The position numbers and the translations under genes were made by a program. This document shows, piece by piece, positions 7,115-14,627 of a stretch of DNA of 16,597 nucleotides. This stretch comes from an uncultured Endomicrobiia bacterium (GTDB taxonomy: Bacteria; Elusimicrobiota; Endomicrobiia; Endomicrobiales; Endomicrobiaceae). The DNA lies in assembly GCA_938040055.1 (NCBI GenBank), contig CALHWY010000011.1, forward strand, positions 1 through 16,597. Reading direction: 5' to 3'. Below the pieces are notes generated by a model, which saw nothing but the letters and a program-made list of their open reading frames with translations, had not been told where the DNA came from and ran no database searches. The first letter of the stretch is position 1. Each line of letters starts with the position of its first letter.

Positions 7115-7995
7115 ATGAAATAAAAAAATTTCCTTACACGGATATTCTCGGATGGTCGGTTTCCCGTTATGACAGATTTTCCAACTGCAAAAGACAGTAT
7201 TTTTACGATTATTACGCAAAATACGACAGAGACATACCTTTTGAAAAAATACAGTTTTTGAAATCTCTTACTTCAAAAGCCCTTGAAACCGGAAACATAG
7301 TGCACGATATTATAAGAGACATGCTGCGCCGTTTTAAAAAGAGTTCGAAACCGATCAACAAAGACAAGTTCTTTAAATATTCATTTGATATGACCGAAAG
7401 ATACTGCGGGGCAAAAACATTTTTTGAAAGTTATTATAACAATGAAGCGGTTTCCGTGCAGGAGATATATTTAAAAGTCAGATCTATGCTTGACAATTTT
7501 ATCGGCAGCAAACGGTTCTCCTGGATGGAAAAATACGCCGTTCCCGAAAGCTCGGAGTGGATAATAGAGCCGGACGGCTTCGGCGAAACCCGCATAGGTT
7601 TGTATAAAGCTTTCTGCAAGGTTGATTTTCTGTTTCCGGTGGCGGATAAAATTTATATTATGGACTGGAAAACGGGTAAACCCGACGAAATAAAACACTC
7701 CAAGCAGCTTACCGGATACTCTTTATGGGCGAATTATCATTTCGGCAAGCCCGCCGCCTGTATAGAACCCGTGATCGTTTATCTTTCGCCGGTTTACTGC
7801 GAGCGGAAAGTTAAAATAGACGATGAAAGAATTTCAGATTTTGCCGGAACCGTCGAGTCGGAGACAAAGGAAATGTACGGATATCTGTCCGATATAGAAC
7901 GCAATATCCCGAAAGATAAGAAAGAGTTTCATCTGACCGAGAAAACGTTTTTTTGCAAGTATTGCAATTACAGAGAAATCTGCAAAGGATGTTAA
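7111..7995 (+). CDS. PD-(D/E)XK nuclease with predicted [4Fe-4S] cluster (Cas4/AddB-like)
   Basis: The 294-residue protein resembles stand-alone nucleases of the RecB/AddB/Cas4 group (PDDEXK_1). N-terminal SxSRYDRFSNC holds C26, the first cluster cysteine. H65 in GNIVHD is the motif-I histidine. D172 in KVDF and D185-W-K187 in IMDWKTGK are the metal-binding and catalytic residues. Q199xxxY203 is motif III. The tail carries C282-xx-C285-x5-C291, giving the C...CxxCx5C pattern of AddB/Cas4 iron-sulfur nucleases; C294 is an extra terminal cysteine. Expected activity is DNA end processing in the cytoplasm. No cas genes, helicase or repeat array are in the window, so a CRISPR role is not indicated. 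It is coupled to the protease gene by a four-base overlap, an unusual setting among envelope genes. Confidence 0.88.
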   Translation: MNEIKKFPYTDILGWSVSRYDRFSNCKRQYFYDYYAKYDRDIPFEKIQFLKSLTSKALETGNIVHDIIRDMLRRFKKSSKPINKDKFFKYSFDMTERYCGAKTFFESYYNNEAVSVQEIYLKVRSMLDNFIGSKRFSWMEKYAVPESSEWIIEPDGFGETRIGLYKAFCKVDFLFPVADKIYIMDWKTGKPDEIKHSKQLTGYSLWANYHFGKPAACIEPVIVYLSPVYCERKVKIDDERISDFAGTVESETKEMYGYLSDIERNIPKDKKEFHLTEKTFFCKYCNYREICKGC

Positions 7996-8018
7996 ACTCT
8001 GCATAAGAGGCCTCCGGG

Positions 8019-11000
8019 ATGGATTTTTTTTCACAGTATCATTACTATCTCAGTCTTTTTTGCGGGTGCGCTTTCCTGTTTTTTTCTTTATCGTGTTTTC
8101 TCTTATGGCGGGCCAAGTTCGGGAAGCTCTCTTATTTCTGGATAATGCTGTTCGGTTTTTCCTTTGCCGTAATAAAGTTTATGCAGATGTCAGCTTCAGG
8201 GGGCGACCCGTACGATATAGGCAAATATTCTCTTGCCGTATCGGTAATGCTTTATGTCTGCATGCTCTTCTTTTTTATGTCCGCCCAGGATACTTATCTT
8301 AAGTTCAAGCCCGGAAACAAAATTATAGAATATTTGATGGTTCCATGTTCGCTACTATGTATGATTGCGGGTTTTTGTTTCGGACTGAAATTATTTAATG
8401 CCTCGGTTTTTATATTTCTGTGGCTTCCCGCTTCTTTCATAATGACCGGCGCCGTATACAATATAAACAAGCATGACAAATACGCGAGACAAAGCGTTTT
8501 TTATATATTTGTCGGATTTACAGTATACTGCATTGTTTACGCTGTTTCCCAGTTCGGCATTATGCTGCGTCTGAGCATTGCGTTCCAGTCTGTTTGCAAT
8601 GCGGCTCTTTCAGTCATAGTTTTTTTTATCGCCTCTCTGGTTTTTAAATACTTCAAGGTTTCCCATGAAAAAAACGTCAGAATCTACGATTATATGCCGG
8701 TATACTGGAGGCATATTCCCATAGGCAGCATGCTTTTTGCAATTTTGGTCGGCGGGCTGTTTTTTACCATGTATCTTGAAAACTATTCGAGAAACAGCAT
8801 TAAAAAAGATGCCGGAGCGGCCGTTATGTCCGTCGCTGAGACGATAACCGCGCAGCTGAACAAATCCGACCAGATAAGCGACGTAATAGCAAACTCCCCT
8901 TTTGTCAAAGACAATATGCCAAACCCCGGGGAAAAGACAAAGAATGCGGTTAACGCAATACTTGAAGATTACAGAAAAGCTTTTAACGCCGCGGCTGTCT
9001 TAACCGCGGACAAAGAAGGCGAAATAATTTTTCATTCGGAAATATCCCAAGAAAAAAATCCTTTAAAAATAAACGTAAAATACAGACCGTATTTCACGCA
9101 GGCCTTAAACGGCCGCCACGGAAGCTCTTTTTCAAGAAGCTTTTCCGGAACCGGACAAAGTTATTTTTCCGCCCATCCCGTATTGAATAAAGAAAAAGAG
9201 GCCGTCGGCGCCGTTATAGTTCAGGAAAATATCGGCGCCATCGTCTCGAAGCTGCGCCGCTATAAAAATATTTTCGTTATAGACGCCAACGGCACGGTAT
9301 TGCTTTCGGACAGGGATGATATTTATTTCGGATATATGTGGCCTTTATACGCAGGAGACAAAGACAATAAAAAAAATCTTAACAACATACTGCCGGAAGA
9401 ACCTTCCGACGGAGAAATTGTTGTTTTAAACGGCGGGCAGTATTATGTGGCCAAAAAGGCCGTCGGCAAAAAAGGATGGTCGGTAATTTATTTCAATTCT
9501 TTAAATCCCGTAAAACAATTTAAAGCGCTTGGCGTGGCGGCGGTTTGCGGAGCTCTTATAATAGCGCTGCTTTTATTCTGGAGCATAAACCAGTCCAACA
9601 GAATACTCGCTCTGGCATTGCAGCATAAAGCCATTCTTAATTCGGCAAAAAGCATAGCGATCGTGGCCACGGACGTAAAGGGGGGCATTATTCTTTACGG
9701 ACAGGGCTCCGAGGACATTATGGGATATACGAGAGAGGAGTTTATAAAAAAGGGCATCGGAAACATAATGTTCAATAAAGACGGCCGCCCGATGAGTTTT
9801 GAAGAGGCCGTGTCTTATTCTTCAAGTCCCGGCATTGAGATTATGTGCAGGCGCAAAGACGGCACCGCTATCACTCTTCTTATAAGCGTTCTTCCTCAAT
9901 ATTCAGTGGGAAGCAAGCTTATAGGATATATCTTTTCCGGGGCGGATATAACGGTGACGAAAGAAACGGAAACGGAGCTCGCCCAGCAGATAAAATTTCT
10001 CCAGATGCTTATAGACGGCATGCCCATAGCCGTCTATTACAAGGACGGCGAAATGCATATTATAGGATGCAACAAGGCTTTTGAAGCGATAATGGAACAT
10101 TCTAAAGATTTTATGATAGGCAAAAAAAACGATAATATTTATTTTGACAAAGAAGCCGGAGAAGAGTCCAAGCGGACGGATGAAATCGTCGCGTCAGAGA
10201 TGTCTTCGGTAACCTATGAAAGAATAGTAAAATTCAGAAAATCTTCCCCGAGAAATCTTATATATTATAAATCTCCTTATAAGAAGATAGACGGAAAGTT
10301 CGCCGGCATAATAGGCGTCATTCTTGACGCTACCCAGGAAAGGAAGATGCAGACGGAAAGAGAAGTCATAAGGTCCAATATGATACAGCAAAACAAGCTT
10401 GCCGCTTTGGGCGAACTTGCCGGCAGCATAGCCCATGAACTTAATAATCCCTTAAGCATTATTCTGGGTTTCGCGCAGGTTCTTGTTAAAGATAAAACAT
10501 TCGGGCAAGAAGTCAGAAACGCAATAGAAAATATTTATGAAGCCGCTAAAAGGAGCAGAAGCATAATAACAAATATGCTTGAATTCGCCAGATCGGACAC
10601 TTCAAGACATCGGACGGTGCAAGTTAACGATATAATAGAGTCCACTATGCTTATTATTGAAAAGGATTTTAACAAAGCTTCAATAGAAATCCGCAGAAAT
10701 CTGGCAAAAGACGCAAAGCCCATAACCGCAAATCCCATGCAGATACAGCAGGTTTTTCTTAATATATTGCTGAATGCGAAAGACGCGATGCCGGAAGGAG
10801 GCAAAGTTACCGTTGAGACCGAAAACAGGGATAAATATTTAATCGTCAATATTTCAGATACGGGCTCGGGAATTGCGAAAGAAGTTCTGTCTAAAATATT
10901 CGATCCTTTCTTTACTACAAAAGTCGTAGGCAAAGGCACGGGTCTGGGTCTTTCGATATGTTATGGAATAATTAACGCGCATAAAGGAGATATATCGGTA

Positions 11001-11063
11001 AAAAGCGTTCCGGGCAAAGGCACGGCGTTTACCATCAAATTTCCCGTAGACATAAACAAATAA
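8019..11063 (+). CDS. Multi-TM sensor histidine kinase with DctB-like periplasmic domain and two PAS domains
   Basis: A 1014-residue membrane sensor kinase. About seven hydrophobic helices (residues 9-210) are followed by TM 232-255, a periplasmic region (about 256-500), TM 501-523, two PAS domains (about 539-655 and 660-785), a HisKA domain with phospho-acceptor H806 in AHELNNP, and a HATPase domain. The HATPase has N-box LNILLNAKD (N915, N919), G1 box D947-T-G-S-G, F-box FDPFFTTK and G2 box GKGTGLGLS. The periplasmic part carries KYRPYFTQAL (354-363) and a following SGTGQSYFSAHPV, similar to the dCache fold of DctB-type C4-dicarboxylate sensors; an organic-acid ligand is a guess. There is no receiver domain and no response-regulator gene nearby, so its partner lies elsewhere. 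It follows the nuclease by 23 bp with only a weak ribosome site, and probably ends the operon. Confidence 0.93.
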   Translation: MDFFSQYHYYLSLFCGCAFLFFSLSCFLLWRAKFGKLSYFWIMLFGFSFAVIKFMQMSASGGDPYDIGKYSLAVSVMLYVCMLFFFMSAQDTYLKFKPGNKIIEYLMVPCSLLCMIAGFCFGLKLFNASVFIFLWLPASFIMTGAVYNINKHDKYARQSVFYIFVGFTVYCIVYAVSQFGIMLRLSIAFQSVCNAALSVIVFFIASLVFKYFKVSHEKNVRIYDYMPVYWRHIPIGSMLFAILVGGLFFTMYLENYSRNSIKKDAGAAVMSVAETITAQLNKSDQISDVIANSPFVKDNMPNPGEKTKNAVNAILEDYRKAFNAAAVLTADKEGEIIFHSEISQEKNPLKINVKYRPYFTQALNGRHGSSFSRSFSGTGQSYFSAHPVLNKEKEAVGAVIVQENIGAIVSKLRRYKNIFVIDANGTVLLSDRDDIYFGYMWPLYAGDKDNKKNLNNILPEEPSDGEIVVLNGGQYYVAKKAVGKKGWSVIYFNSLNPVKQFKALGVAAVCGALIIALLLFWSINQSNRILALALQHKAILNSAKSIAIVATDVKGGIILYGQGSEDIMGYTREEFIKKGIGNIMFNKDGRPMSFEEAVSYSSSPGIEIMCRRKDGTAITLLISVLPQYSVGSKLIGYIFSGADITVTKETETELAQQIKFLQMLIDGMPIAVYYKDGEMHIIGCNKAFEAIMEHSKDFMIGKKNDNIYFDKEAGEESKRTDEIVASEMSSVTYERIVKFRKSSPRNLIYYKSPYKKIDGKFAGIIGVILDATQERKMQTEREVIRSNMIQQNKLAALGELAGSIAHELNNPLSIILGFAQVLVKDKTFGQEVRNAIENIYEAAKRSRSIITNMLEFARSDTSRHRTVQVNDIIESTMLIIEKDFNKASIEIRRNLAKDAKPITANPMQIQQVFLNILLNAKDAMPEGGKVTVETENRDKYLIVNISDTGSGIAKEVLSKIFDPFFTTKVVGKGTGLGLSICYGIINAHKGDISVKSVPGKGTAFTIKFPVDINK

Positions 11064-11729
11064 TCGTATCTGCATAAACGACCGTACTCACAGATCTGAA
11101 GCGAAAAAAGAGAAAATATTTTCTGAAAAACGGGTAAAAAACGGAAAAATCGATTTCACAGGCCTGCGCGTCTGCGCCTGAAAGCGCTTGCGCGCGGCTT
11201 TCGGAAATCCGAAAATTTCGGGAGGGTATTGTAATTTCAGCTGCCCTAAACGGACGCATACTCTCCCTTTGCGCTTTGCAGGGGCCGGAGCAAAGTTTTT
11301 AAGACGGTTTGCGGTTACCGGAAATCCGTCTCATGACGGGAGACGCGCAATAAAACGCCGACAGGATATTTTCGTAAAAAGCTGCGGCTTTCCCTGTAGC
11401 GGCACGGCATCAGGTCGGCTAAAAAGAGTTTATGCGGCGGATTTAAGCGCGATATCTGCGCCGGGCAGCAATAAAATCCGGCAAAAGCGGCAGGATAAAT
11501 ATTTTATAATATTGTCAAAAATTTACAGGCTCTGTCCGGACAACGGCGAAAAACCGGGTTTCGGCGAAATTTTTTTGGACAATGTCGGGGCGGAATTATT
11601 GCCGTCTGAATGTTTCCTGTCGGGAAATTACGGATAAGGTTTGAAATTTGCTTTAAAACGAAAGGCGGAAGGATGAAAATACAAAACCCTCCCGCCTTTT
11701 ATAACTTTATTTAAAATTTAAAACATCTT
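11064..11729. other. Intergenic region of about 670 bp with hairpins, no supported gene
   Basis: Palindromes are seen at 11111-11124 (AGAAAATATTTTCT) and 11199-11214 (TTTCGG-AAAT-CCGAAA), either of which could help end the kinase transcript. The plus-strand frame of 149 codons at 11188-11637 begins at TTG without a ribosome site. Its composition is Arg/Ser/Gly-rich with no recognisable motif, so it is treated as chance. The shared terminator is at 11661-11700. Confidence 0.5.
11661..11700. terminator. Hairpin terminator, mainly for the minus-strand membrane protein
   Basis: AAAGGCGG (11661-11668) pairs with CCGCCTTT (11692-11699), with a partly paired interior (GAAGG/CCCTCC). On the minus strand it lies 30 bp after the stop at 11730 and is followed by TTTCGTTTT; on the plus strand it ends in CTTTTAT. 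It can stop transcription from both sides. Confidence 0.65.
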
Positions 11730-12374
11730 TTATTCTGCCGATACGGAAGGCGCCGGAATCCGGGCCGGATTATCATAAGCGCCCAGTTTATTGCAGATTA
11801 TGGCGCCGGCTGTATAAACTACAGGAACGGTTACAAGCAGACCGACTCCCAGCAACAGCGCTCCCCCCAGTATGAGAATGCAGGCGACGAGTATAAATAT
11901 AAAGCAGGGAAAAAATTGGGGTGTGGTCATTTCCCAGCTTTTTTTGAAAATTTCGACAATGGAAAGGTCTTTTCTCATCACTATAAGATAGGGCACGGGG
12001 AAGAAAACGGTAATGGCAAGGAAAAGCGGCGCGATGAGAAGAACGGCGGATATAATAAAAATTACCGAAAGAATGAGCGAAGTGACAAAAAATTTTATGA
12101 GCAAATTGAAATCGTTTTTGAGCACTCCCCATTCCGGGGTTTCTCCTTTGTCCAGTGCCGTTACGGCCTTAATTGTTGAAAGCATAAAATAAGAAGTCGC
12201 AAAACTGTTGAGAAGCGATAATAACAGCGCCGGAAGAAAAGCAAAAATCAGGTTTACCAAAAGCGAAGAGACGAGCGCAAGCAATAATAACACTATGAGA
12301 ATAACCGGCGCTTTTTTAAAATTTTCCCATCCGCTTTTTAAAACATCCTGCAAGTCAAAAGTTTTTGTCGGCAT
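11730..12374 (-). CDS. Multi-pass membrane protein of unknown function
   Basis: The 214-residue product starts with an amphipathic segment (DVLKSGWENFKKAP) followed by long hydrophobic stretches at about residues 23-44, 45-66, 93-113, 114-134 and 155-190. A polar loop MRKDLSIVEIFKKSWEM sits between the last two. This layout, with the GW..FKK opening and a repeated K-SW motif after the midpoint, resembles the loosely defined DUF975/YciC-like integral membrane families, but no function can be assigned. The start is supported by AAGGAG seven bases upstream and by a strong promoter (12405-12433). It is monocistronic, ending at the hairpin at 11661-11700. There is no enzyme motif. The C-terminal tail (about 25 residues) is hydrophilic and Pro-rich. 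Confidence 0.82.
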   Translation of the reverse strand: MPTKTFDLQDVLKSGWENFKKAPVILIVLLLLALVSSLLVNLIFAFLPALLLSLLNSFATSYFMLSTIKAVTALDKGETPEWGVLKNDFNLLIKFFVTSLILSVIFIISAVLLIAPLFLAITVFFPVPYLIVMRKDLSIVEIFKKSWEMTTPQFFPCFIFILVACILILGGALLLGVGLLVTVPVVYTAGAIICNKLGAYDNPARIPAPSVSAE

Positions 12375-12404
12375 AGAAATCTCCTTTTTATAATATACTC
12401 TGCT

Positions 12405-12433
12405 ATTTTACACAATAACTGAAAAGCAGTCAA
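12405..12433 (-). promoter_or_regulatory. Sigma70-type promoter of the minus-strand membrane protein
   Basis: On the minus strand, TTGACT (complement of 12428-12433), 17 bp, then TAAAAT (complement of 12405-12410). This gives a start near 12398 and a leader of about 24 nt that includes the AAGGAG ribosome site (complement of 12381-12386). A second pair, TTGTGT-N17-TATAAA (complement of 12387-12415), is also present, but its start would fall at or inside the ribosome site. Confidence 0.75.
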
Positions 12434-12769
12434 ATAAAAAAAGAGCGGGTTCTGCACTTTGTATTTTTCAGCCGCGATAACTGGATTTTTCGCAGAACCG
12501 TTTCCGTCCGTAAGCTTCTATTTGCCGGGCGGACGTCAAAAAACATGCGCGGACGGCTGCAAAAGAAGCGGAACTGACGTCACAAAAAATTATAAGCGCG
12601 AAGAGATAAAAAACCGTCCGCGGCGGTATCGCAAAAATAAAAACCGTCAAAGGCGTAAAGCGCGCCCGTTTTTTGTGAAACGAAAAAAAACGGCGGCTTA
12701 AATATCGCGCCTGCGTCGGCAAAACGGCAAGCCGGGCGGCGTTTGGAAAACGGTTTTTCGTTCCGGTTC

Positions 12770-12808
12770 AGACGGATTGTAAATACTGAGTCCGCGCGCC
12801 GTCTTTTT
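12770..12808 (+). terminator. Weak terminator-like hairpin
   Basis: AGACGG pairs with CCGTCT over a 23-nt interior, and TTTTT follows. No transcript source is obvious upstream, so its role is uncertain. Confidence 0.25.
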
Positions 12809-12872
12809 GTTTAAAAAGCAAAAGGTTCGGTTCATATTTTTAATGAGGGCAAAATACTTTTCAGCTGAAAAT

Positions 12873-12881
12873 TGGTATAAT
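12873..12881 (+). promoter_or_regulatory. Extended -10 promoter of the RNase H gene
   Basis: TGGTATAAT has the TGN extension plus a consensus TATAAT (12876-12881). No good -35 hexamer is present 16-18 bp upstream, as is common for extended -10 promoters. The predicted start near 12888 leaves a leader of about 32 nt to ATG 12920. Confidence 0.55.
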
Positions 12882-12919
12882 AAACGGGTTAAAAAACATA
12901 TACGGGGAAACAGGGGACG

Positions 12920-13882
12920 ATGCCTCTTTATAAAAACGAACTCAGGAATAAGGCTTTGCAGCTTCGCAAAGCCTTAAAAAACGAAAATATTGAAATCTCT
13001 TTCGGCGAGGACAGCTTTAGGGATTATGCGCTCTCGGTTTTGCTTAGCGGCAAAGGCGGCGCCTGCGGAAAACTTTCGATATATTACAAACCTTCAAAAA
13101 ACACTTATTCGATTAAAAAGCAGACAAATAATGATGAGACCGCAAAAAAAATCGACGCGGTTTGGGACGCGCTTAACGGAAGCCCGGTATATGACGCCGG
13201 AAGCGGCATTTACGAAGCTTTTGTAGACGGCTCATACATTTGCGGCAAAACGGGTTACGGAGCCGTGATATATCTGGGCGCGCAATGCATTGCGGAACTT
13301 TCCGGCATTGTCAATGATACCGAATTCAGGCAGTTTGGCGGGGAGCTCCGGTCGGTTATTGAAGTTTTAAAATGGTGCGCCGCCAATAAAGCGGCAAAAG
13401 TGAGAATCAACTATGATTATCAGGGGATAGAAAAGTTTATTACGGGAGAGTGGAAACCGAAAAACGATTTTTCGAAAGAATATGTTGATTTTGTCAGGAA
13501 AGCAAAAACGGAAATCATATGGCGCCATATCAGAAGCCATAGCGGCAATGCGAAAAACGACGAAGCCGACGCTTTGGCGAAAAAGGCGGCGTTATCGGCC
13601 GGGACAGTCCGCGGAATAAATATAAAACTTGAAAAAAAGGTTTCGGCTTTTGTGGATTTTCTCAATAAAAGTCCTGGCTTTTCCGCCAGATACGCGGGGG
13701 CGCTGAACGGCGAAACCGCAAAAATAGAAGTGGAAAATAAGCATAAAAAGGAAATTGCTGCGATAGAGATAAAACCGGCAAAAGCCGGAGGTTTTTCGCT
13801 CAAACAGACTGGAAATTCCATGGAACAGAATATCCGCAATCTTTGGCAGGAATTTCTTTTTGCCGAGGATTTCAAAAATTAA
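12920..13882 (+). CDS. RNase H (type 1) domain protein with duplicated flanking modules
   Basis: The 320-residue protein has a central type-1 RNase H domain (about residues 98-226) that would cleave RNA in RNA-DNA hybrids. The catalytic set is complete: D103 in FVDGS, E142 in GGEL, D166 in NYDYQG, H207 in RSHSG and D217 in NDEADALA. This is much longer than plain RNase HI (about 155 residues). The N-terminal (about 13-85) and C-terminal (about 240-313) extensions resemble each other. Both carry KPxK (57-60; 285-288), an aromatic-Ser (63-64; 292-293), QTxN (68-71; 296-299), and an I-x3-W helix (78-82; 305-309), at a near-constant offset of 227-229 residues. The layout appears to be helix-strand-strand-strand-helix. 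The extensions match no domain I know; a nucleic-acid-binding role is inference. The RNase H call itself is secure. Confidence 0.88.
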   Translation: MPLYKNELRNKALQLRKALKNENIEISFGEDSFRDYALSVLLSGKGGACGKLSIYYKPSKNTYSIKKQTNNDETAKKIDAVWDALNGSPVYDAGSGIYEAFVDGSYICGKTGYGAVIYLGAQCIAELSGIVNDTEFRQFGGELRSVIEVLKWCAANKAAKVRINYDYQGIEKFITGEWKPKNDFSKEYVDFVRKAKTEIIWRHIRSHSGNAKNDEADALAKKAALSAGTVRGINIKLEKKVSAFVDFLNKSPGFSARYAGALNGETAKIEVENKHKKEIAAIEIKPAKAGGFSLKQTGNSMEQNIRNLWQEFLFAEDFKN

Positions 13883-13943
13883 GAAAACTTTTCCGGCAGG
13901 CCGCGGCGCGCGCCGGTAAATGATTGCGGCGGATAATATAAAT

Positions 13944-13950
13944 AAAGGAG
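13944..13950 (+). promoter_or_regulatory. Shine-Dalgarno fixing the regulator start
   Basis: AAAGGAG lies 8 bp before ATG 13959. It selects this start over the in-frame ATG at 13920, which has no ribosome site. Confidence 0.75.
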
Positions 13951-13958
13951 TCAGCCAG

Positions 13959-14510
13959 ATGACCGAACAACTACAGGAAATAGGCCAGCGTTTATCGGCT
14001 TTGCGCGGCATTGCCGAGATGACGCCGGAAGAGTTTTGTGAAAAGACCGGCGTTACCCTCAAAGAGCTTGCCGCATATGAAAAGGGCGAGCTGGATTTTT
14101 CATTTTCTTTCCTTTATAACGCCGCTCGCGTTTTAGGCGTCGACGTTATAGACCTCATGAGCGGAGACAGCCCGCATTTGTCGGACTGGAGCATTGTCCG
14201 CAAAGGCGAAGGATACAGCATAGACCGCCGCGCCGCTTATAAATATAATCATTTGGCTTTTACTTTTCGCAATAAAAAAGCCGAGCCTTTCATGGTAACA
14301 GTCGAGCCGAAAAATGAAAAGCCCGTTCTTCACTCCCATAACGGGCAGGAGTTTAACTGGCTTGTGTGCGGGCGCATGAAATTTTTTATTTCCGATAAAG
14401 AGTATGTTCTGGAGCCGGGCGACAGCGTATATTTTAACTCGTCGATACCTCATGCCATGCAGGCGCTGGATAATGCTCCGGCGCAGTTTATAGCCGTTGT
14501 AATAGGATAA
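13959..14510 (+). CDS. XRE-family HTH transcriptional regulator with cupin domain
   Basis: The 183-residue product has an N-terminal XRE helix-turn-helix (about residues 5-65: LSALRGIAEMTPEEFCEKTG...LKELAAYEKGE...LYNAARVLGV). A C-terminal cupin barrel (about 105-180) contains HSHNGQEFNWLVCGRMKF and the second cupin motif EPGDSVYFNSSIPHAM. The metal-site residues His-x-His...Glu and the later His are present, so the barrel may bind a metal or small ligand as the sensor. It lies 117 bp upstream of the acyl-CoA synthetase on the same strand, and this HTH-cupin plus AMP-ligase pairing suggests it controls that gene or senses its substrate or product (inference). The 76-bp gap from the RNase H gene has a GC-rich hairpin (CCGGC...GCCGG) and no clear promoter. 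Confidence 0.92.
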   Translation: MTEQLQEIGQRLSALRGIAEMTPEEFCEKTGVTLKELAAYEKGELDFSFSFLYNAARVLGVDVIDLMSGDSPHLSDWSIVRKGEGYSIDRRAAYKYNHLAFTFRNKKAEPFMVTVEPKNEKPVLHSHNGQEFNWLVCGRMKFFISDKEYVLEPGDSVYFNSSIPHAMQALDNAPAQFIAVVIG

Positions 14511-14627
14511 GTGCGGCCGGGCGCGCGGATTATGATTATGCCGGAAAGCAAATTTTTAAAGCTCTGTTTAATTTACGGATTTTCTGCGGCTTTTGCGCGG
14601 AAAATGACGCTAAGGAAGGAATAAAAT

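Larger units (their letters stand above)
12434..12919. other. Intergenic region of about 490 bp before the RNase H gene
   Basis: No supported gene. Contents: an inverted repeat GGTTCTGC (12448-12455)/GCAGAACC (12492-12499) with a 36-nt interior; a weak terminator-like stem AGACGG (12770-12775)/CCGTCT (12799-12804) followed by TTTT; and an extended -10 promoter at 12873-12881. Short frames on both strands are unconvincing. Confidence 0.5.

Noticed and set aside
6452..7219. Minus-strand frame of 255 codons
   Set aside because: It is antisense to the M48 protease and the nuclease start, both of which show conserved catalytic motifs.
7111..7995. CRISPR Cas4 assignment for the Fe-S nuclease
   Set aside because: No repeat array or other cas genes are present, and the 294-residue length and operon context do not point to CRISPR adaptation.
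11188..11637. Plus-strand frame of 149 codons after the kinase
   Set aside because: It begins at TTG without a ribosome site and has a low-confidence Arg/Ser-rich composition. It could be a decayed gene but cannot be supported.
12387..12415. TTGTGT-N17-TATAAA promoter for the minus-strand membrane protein
   Set aside because: Its start would fall at or inside the AAGGAG ribosome site; the TTGACT-N17-TAAAAT pair just upstream gives a sensible leader.
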